NCBI RefSeq assembly: GCF_024171895.1
Contig: NZ_JAMTCQ010000008.1
Span: 930,001 to 994,000, forward strand
Length of the DNA: 64,000 nucleotides
Reading direction: 5' to 3'
DNA from: Prauserella halophila
GTDB taxonomy: Bacteria; Actinomycetota; Actinomycetes; Mycobacteriales; Pseudonocardiaceae
Every line of letters starts with the position of its first letter. Position 1 is the stretch's first letter. Shown one piece after another: positions 59,529 through 64,000 of the stretch. A model generated the notes under the pieces. That model was not told the DNA's origin. It made no database searches and saw only the letters and a list, made by a program, of their open reading frames with translations. Made by a program: the position numbers and the translations under genes.

Positions 59529-62486
59529 GTGAGCGATCCCGTGAACGAAGCCGCCGCAGCGCCCGCCGACCCGCCCCGCCCCGACGCGCCGCAGCCCGAC
59601 ACGGCACGGGCCGACGCCGAGTGGCTCGCCGCCCGGCTCCGCGCCGCCGTCACCGGCGACGTCGAGGCCGATCCGACCGCCCGCGCCGTGTTCAGCGTGG
59701 ACGCGTCGAACTACCGCCACGTGCCGCGCGCGGTGGTCTTCCCCCGCGATGCCGGCGACGTGCACGCCGTGCTGCGCGTGTGCCGCGAGCTCGGCGTGCC
59801 GATCACGGCGCGCGGGGCGGGCACCAGCATCGCCGGGCAGGCCGTCGGCGAGGGCGTCGTGCTCGACCACACGCGGTACATGAACCGCATCCTCGACCTC
59901 GACCCCGAGACGCGGACGGCGCGCGTGCAGCCCGGCGTCGTGCTGGACACGCTGCGCGCCGAGGCGGCCCGGCACGGGCTCACGTTCGGGCCGGACCCGT
60001 CGACGCACAGCCGCTGCACGCTCGGCGGCATGATCGGCAACGACTCGTGCGGTTCGCATTCGGTGGCGTGGGGCCGCACGACGCACAACGTCGTCGCGCT
60101 CGACGTACTGGCCGCCGACGGCACGGCGATGACGTTCGGCCCCGGCGAGGCGCCCGACAACGCCCACACCCGGGCGCTCAAGGCACTCGTCGACGACCAC
60201 CTGGCCACGATCCGGCAGGGATTCCCGTCGCTGCCCCGCCGCGTGTCCGGCTACGCGCTGGACCGGCTGCTGCCGGAGAACGGTTTCGACGTCGCCCGCG
60301 CCCTCGTCGGCAGCGAGGGCACGTGCGCGCTGCTCACCGAGGCGACCGTGCGCCTGGTGCCCGCACCCGCGGCCCGCGTACTGCTCGTCGCCGGCTACGC
60401 CGACGACGTGGCCGCCGCCGATGCCGTGCCCCACGCCCTGCCGCTCGAACCCCTCACGCTGGAGGGCATGGGCTCGGACATGATCGACGCCCTGCTGGTG
60501 CGCGGCCGCAGGCCCGCCGCGCTCGACCGGCTGCCCGAGGGCGGCGGCTGGCTGTTCGCCGAGATCGGCGGCGACGACATCGCCGACGCGCGGGCGCGCG
60601 CGGAGCGGGTCGCCGCCACGCTGGCCGACGAGACGGGTGCGACGACGTCGATCGCCGACGATCCGGCCGAGCAGAAGCAACTGTGGTCGATCCGCGAGGC
60701 CGCATCCGGCATCGCGACCCGCATCCCGACGCCGGAGGGCAGCGCCGAGGCCTGGCCGGGCTGGGAGGACGCCGCGGTGCCGCCGGAGCGGCTCGGGTCC
60801 TACCTGCGGGAGTTCCGGCGGCTGCTCGCCGACCACGGGCTGCGCGGCATTCCCTACGGCCACTTCGGCGAGGGCTGCGTCCACGTGCGCATCGACTTCA
60901 CGCTCACCGACGACGACGGCCGCGCCCGGTTCCGTTCGTTCATGGAGGACGCGGGCGATCTCGTCGTCGCGCACGGCGGTTCGCTGTCCGGTGAGCACGG
61001 CGACGGGCAGGCGCGCGCCGAGCTGCTGCCGCGCATGTACTCGCCGGAGATCCTGCGCCTGTTCGAGGCGTTCAAGGCCATCTGGGATCCCGGCGACCTG
61101 CTCAACCCGGATGTCCTGGTGCACCCGCGCCCGATGGACGCCGACCTGCGGTTCGACGGTCCGGTGCGCGAGCTGCCGCTCACGCTGAAGTACCCGCACG
61201 ACGGCGGCAGTCTCGCCGTGGCGGCGCGCCGCTGCGTCGGCGTCGGCAAGTGCGTCGACACCTCGACCGGGGTGATGTGCCCGAGTTACATGGCCACGGG
61301 GCGCGAGGAGCACTCCACGCGCGGGCGCGCCCGGTTGCTGTCGGAGATGATGCGCGGCGAGACGATCACCGACGGCTGGCGTTCCACCGAGGTACGCGAC
61401 GCGCTCGACCTCTGCCTGGCGTGCAAGGGATGCCTGTCCGACTGTCCGGTCAATGTGGACATGGCCTCGTACAAGGCGGAGTTCCTGCACCAGCACTACC
61501 GGCGCCGCATCCGGCCCGCGTCGCACTACTCGCTCGGCTTCCTGCCGCTGTGGTCGCGGCTCGCCTCGGTGGCGCCGCGGGTGGCCAACGCGGTGCTCGG
61601 GTCGCAGCGCCTGTCGCGGGCGCTGAGCCGGCTCGGCGGCGTCGCACCGGAACGCTCGCTGCCCCGCTTCGCCCGCCGCACGCTGCGCACCCGCCTGCGC
61701 AGCCGCGCGAAAACCATGCCGCCCACGTTCACCCGTCCCCGGGTCGTGCTGTGGCCGGACACCTTCACCGACCACTTCTCCCCCGACATCGGCCTCGCCG
61801 CGGCCCGCGTGCTCGACCACGCGGGATTCGACGTCGTGCTGCCCCGCTCGTCGGTCTGCTGTGGACTGACGTGGATCTCCACCGGCCAGCTCGGCATCGC
61901 CCGCACGGTGCTGCGCCGGACGCTGACGGTGCTCGGCCCGGAGATCGCCGCGGGCACGCCGATCGTCGCGCTGGAGCCGAGCTGCTTGGCGGTGCTGCGC
62001 CACGACATCCACGACCTGTTCGACGCCGCCGAGATCGACGGCGGCACCGGGGACGGGATCAACGCCCTCACGCTGGCGGAGTTCCTCGAGCAGTACGCCC
62101 CCGACGTCGACTTCCCCGAGCTCGGCTCGGACGGGCCCGTGCCGGCGATCACCCAGCAGCACTGCCACCAGCACGCCGTCGCGGGCAACGCCGCCGACCA
62201 GCGGGTGATGGCCAAGGCCGGGATCTCCTGCCGCACGCTCGACTCCGGCTGCTGCGGCCTGGCCGGCAACTTCGGCATGGAGCAGGGCCACTACGACGTG
62301 TCCGTCGCCGCCGCCGAGCGGGCACTCGTCCCGGAGGTGGAAGCCGCGTCCGGGGACACGCTCGTGCTCGCCGACGGGTTCAGCTGCCGCACCCAGATCG
62401 CGGACCTGACGTCGCGGCGTGCGCTGCACCTGGCCGAGATCCTCGACCGAGCCCTGGGCGGCCGTGGCCACCGGCCGTCCCGGTGA
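59529..62486 (+). CDS. FAD- and Fe-S-containing D-2-hydroxyacid dehydrogenase (YdiJ-like)
   Basis: The 985-residue protein joins a GlcD-like FAD half and a GlcF-like Fe-S half. The FAD half has RGAGTSIAGQAVGEGVVLD and GGMIGNDSCGSHSVAWG (about 95-190) and YGHFGEGCVHVRID. The Fe-S half has CVGVGKCVDTSTGVMCP (from about 568), CLACKGCLSDCPVNVD (about 626), and CCG motifs in SVCCGLTW (about 777) and SGCCGLAGNFG (about 907). E. coli YdiJ, of the same architecture and length, has been described as a D-2-hydroxyglutarate dehydrogenase. The gene partner HOT fits that activity. GTG 59529 is 7 nt after TACGGT. Confidence 0.85.
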   Translation: MSDPVNEAAAAPADPPRPDAPQPDTARADAEWLAARLRAAVTGDVEADPTARAVFSVDASNYRHVPRAVVFPRDAGDVHAVLRVCRELGVPITARGAGTSIAGQAVGEGVVLDHTRYMNRILDLDPETRTARVQPGVVLDTLRAEAARHGLTFGPDPSTHSRCTLGGMIGNDSCGSHSVAWGRTTHNVVALDVLAADGTAMTFGPGEAPDNAHTRALKALVDDHLATIRQGFPSLPRRVSGYALDRLLPENGFDVARALVGSEGTCALLTEATVRLVPAPAARVLLVAGYADDVAAADAVPHALPLEPLTLEGMGSDMIDALLVRGRRPAALDRLPEGGGWLFAEIGGDDIADARARAERVAATLADETGATTSIADDPAEQKQLWSIREAASGIATRIPTPEGSAEAWPGWEDAAVPPERLGSYLREFRRLLADHGLRGIPYGHFGEGCVHVRIDFTLTDDDGRARFRSFMEDAGDLVVAHGGSLSGEHGDGQARAELLPRMYSPEILRLFEAFKAIWDPGDLLNPDVLVHPRPMDADLRFDGPVRELPLTLKYPHDGGSLAVAARRCVGVGKCVDTSTGVMCPSYMATGREEHSTRGRARLLSEMMRGETITDGWRSTEVRDALDLCLACKGCLSDCPVNVDMASYKAEFLHQHYRRRIRPASHYSLGFLPLWSRLASVAPRVANAVLGSQRLSRALSRLGGVAPERSLPRFARRTLRTRLRSRAKTMPPTFTRPRVVLWPDTFTDHFSPDIGLAAARVLDHAGFDVVLPRSSVCCGLTWISTGQLGIARTVLRRTLTVLGPEIAAGTPIVALEPSCLAVLRHDIHDLFDAAEIDGGTGDGINALTLAEFLEQYAPDVDFPELGSDGPVPAITQQHCHQHAVAGNAADQRVMAKAGISCRTLDSGCCGLAGNFGMEQGHYDVSVAAAERALVPEVEAASGDTLVLADGFSCRTQIADLTSRRALHLAEILDRALGGRGHRPSR

Positions 62487-63361
62487 CCGGAACAGTCCTC
62501 TTGCCGGCGCCCGTCGCGGACCCCGACCGTGAGCCCATGGACGCCATCGACGACGCCACCACGGCAGACCTCGCGAAACGCCTGCGGCGGGCCTACGAGA
62601 CGGGTACGCCCACCGACCCGATCGTCGAGGCCCGTCCGGAACTCACGGTCACGGACGCCTACCGGATCCAGCAGGAGCAGGTCCGCGGCTGGGTCGAGGC
62701 AGGCGAGATCGTCAAGGGGCACAAGGTGGGCCTGTCCTCGCCCGCGATGCAGCAGCAGATGGGCGTCGACCAGCCGGACTTCGGCCATCTCACGAGTGGC
62801 ATGTTCCACCTCGAGCACCAGCCGATCACGGCGGCGTTCCTGCAACCGCGCATCGAACCCGAGGTCGCGTTCGTCCTCGGCAGGGAGCTGACCGGGCCCG
62901 GCGTCACGGTGGCCGACGCGGCGAGGGCGGTCGAGTTCGTGCTGCCCGCGCTCGAGATCGTCGACTCGCGCATCCGGGACTGGCGCATCTCGATCGTCGA
63001 CACGGTCGCCGACAACGCCTCCTCCGGCGGTGTGGTGCTCGGCACGAAGCCGACTCCGCTGCCGGCCGTCGACCTGCGGCTGATGGGCTGCAGTCTGTAC
63101 GTCTCGGGCGAGCTGGCGGCCACCGGAACGGGCAGCGCGGTGCTGGGCTCGCCGCTCAACGCCCTCGTGTGGCTGGCCAACACGATCGGCCCGCTGGGCA
63201 TCTCGCTCGAACCGGGGCACGTCGTGCTGCCGGGAGCGATGACGCCGGCCTTCTCCGTCGGGCCCTCGGAGACCGTCGTCGCCCACATGAATGGTCTCGG
63301 AGACGTCACGGCCACCTTCGGTGCCGACACTGCGTCACCCTGGTCCGCACCGGCGAAATGA
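62483..63361 (+). CDS. 2-oxopent-4-enoate hydratase-like protein (MhpD family)
   Basis: The 292-residue protein has the MhpD/FAH-type fold: AYRIQQEQVRGWVEAGEIVKGHKVGLSS at the front (split as AYRIQQEQVRGW and IVKGHKVGLSS), metal-binding acids in RIEPEVAFVLGRE, and VLPALEIVDSRI, DNASSGGVVLG and GAVLGSPLNALVWLAN-like segments later. It hydrates 2-hydroxy-dienoates in aromatic degradation or decarboxylates related acids. The GTG overlaps the previous stop in a GTGA junction, so it belongs to the same operon. ATG 62537 would give the usual length of about 270. Confidence 0.85.
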   Translation: MTGTVLLPAPVADPDREPMDAIDDATTADLAKRLRRAYETGTPTDPIVEARPELTVTDAYRIQQEQVRGWVEAGEIVKGHKVGLSSPAMQQQMGVDQPDFGHLTSGMFHLEHQPITAAFLQPRIEPEVAFVLGRELTGPGVTVADAARAVEFVLPALEIVDSRIRDWRISIVDTVADNASSGGVVLGTKPTPLPAVDLRLMGCSLYVSGELAATGTGSAVLGSPLNALVWLANTIGPLGISLEPGHVVLPGAMTPAFSVGPSETVVAHMNGLGDVTATFGADTASPWSAPAK

Positions 63362-63816
63362 CCATCCTTTTCGCAGGTCACAGCAGATGACCCGGGATCA
63401 GTCAGTTGACGGATCGGACGTCAATCCCGCAGTGTTGTATCCCACGAGCGCTCACTGAGAAGTCCCGACAACGGCGATTTCACATTACTGTCATAAGACC
63501 GGTTCAATCCCGGGATGTTCAGCGCGCGCCGCACGCGGCAGGCGAACCCTGCCCGGGTACGGCGCGTGTCTGCGCACCAGCGCCGTTCGCCACAACGAAG
63601 AACTGCGCGCGAGGGCTCATTCGAGCCCGACAGGCCCACACAACGGCGTGTGGTCAACGTTTCGGTGCCATGCCCGCCGCCGGAAGGTGGACGGGACGCC
63701 ATCGACGAGTCCCCTACTGACCATCGCATCACCAGACCGGACCGTTAGCCGACCGGATCACACCGGCCGGCTGGCAGCGCGGCCTGGCGGTGCCGAGCCA
63801 AGGAGGGCGGCAAGCC
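63362..63816. other. Spacer before gltB with an inverted repeat
   Basis: 455 nt without a credible gene. TTGACG (63406-63411) mirrors CGTCAA (63419-63424) around 7 nt, a possible operator for gltB. No riboswitch or small RNA that I recognise. Confidence 0.5.
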
Positions 63817-64000
63817 GTGACCCGCCACGCCCCGCGTAAGCCGAACACCGGTCTCTACGACGAGAGCCACGAGCACGACGCCTGTGGTGTCGCTTTCGTC
63901 GCCGATCTGTCCGGCCGTCCCGACCACGAGATCGTCCGTCAAGCGCTGGTTGCTCTGGGCAACCTGGAGCACCGTGGCGCGCGCGGCGCCGAGACCGAGA
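63817..64000 (+). CDS. gltB: Glutamate synthase large subunit, N-terminus only
   Basis: The first 61 codons are present. The sequence [22 protein letters not shown] followed by [23 protein letters not shown] is the glutaminase domain start of GltB; the Cys in DACGVAF (residue 24) is the processed N-terminal nucleophile after removal of a propeptide. It transfers the glutamine amide nitrogen to 2-oxoglutarate. AAGGAGGGC stands about 10 nt before GTG 63817. The gene continues beyond the window. Confidence 0.95.
   Translation, partial: MTRHAPRKPNTGLYDESHEHDACGVAFVADLSGRPDHEIVRQALVALGNLEHRGARGAETE

Noticed and set aside
63498..63514. tRNA-like T arm (ACCGG-TTCAATC-CCGGG) upstream of gltB
   Set aside because: No acceptor, D or anticodon stem can be drawn around it; four stem pairs in GC-rich DNA are easily chance.

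Overview
The window is a 64 kb piece of a chromosome with very high G+C, many GTG starts, short spacers and strong third-position G/C bias. Its backbone runs in the same order as the M. tuberculosis block from gpsA to iscS (recalled from memory: gpsA, fbiD, ppk, mutT1, hupB, leuD, leuC, IclR, gltX, FAH, leuB, serA, ilvC, ilvN, ilvB, cfp6, a DoxX gene, lppZ, gatB, gatA, gatC, an ACT gene, ligA, a MetE-like gene, mnmA, a cysteine desulfurase). With the Lys/Ala-tailed HU protein, a DUF397-like protein and F420 biosynthesis, this points to an actinobacterium outside Mycobacterium, probably Pseudonocardiales (Saccharomonospora-like). The genus is inference.

Layout. 1-5.6 kb: phospholipid precursor genes (gpsA, plsC), F420 (fbiD), polyphosphate (ppk) and MutT1. 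5.7-10.4 kb: hupB, leuCD with a divergent IclR regulator over a dyad operator, then tRNA-Glu and tRNA-Gln. 10.5-15.2 kb: a HAD hydrolase, gltX, a FAD monooxygenase and an FAH hydrolase. 15.4-33.5 kb: a large branched-chain amino acid and serine block (cimA, leuB, serA, ilvC-ilvN-ilvB, ilvD), interrupted by a secreted subtilisin-like protease, a DUF397-like protein, a PH-domain protein and a MarR/APC-transporter pair. 33.5-40 kb: DoxX, a secreted NPP1/NLP protein, an SDR/TetR pair, a 2-hydroxyacid dehydrogenase, LppZ and a small membrane protein. 40-49 kb: gatCAB, an ACT protein, a membrane protein, GNAT, ligA and the remains of an MNT-HEPN toxin-antitoxin pair. 49-57.8 kb: a MetE-like protein, an acyl-CoA ligase, mnmA, a cysteine desulfurase, an MFS exporter and a kinase-like phosphotransferase. 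58.2-63.4 kb: an apparent metabolic cluster of hydroxyacid-oxoacid transhydrogenase, a two-domain FAD/Fe-S D-2-hydroxyacid dehydrogenase and a hydratase. The window ends in the start of gltB.

How the parts work together. The ilv, leu and cimA genes cover most of branched-chain amino acid synthesis. Two of these units carry transcription attenuators with short leader peptides: Ile-Leu-Val-Leu before ilvB, and Val-Ile-Ile-Ile before cimA. gltX, gatCAB and the two tRNAs make up the indirect route to Gln-tRNA. The HOT and FAD/Fe-S genes together could make and re-oxidise D-2-hydroxyglutarate.

The least explained structure is a dispersed family of 21-bp tandem repeats in four intergenic places. 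One copy (52687-52981) is enclosed by 58-bp inverted arms. Tandem repeats also expand inside several proteins. Many genes show a TAnnnT box only 6-9 nt before the start codon, which suggests leaderless transcripts.
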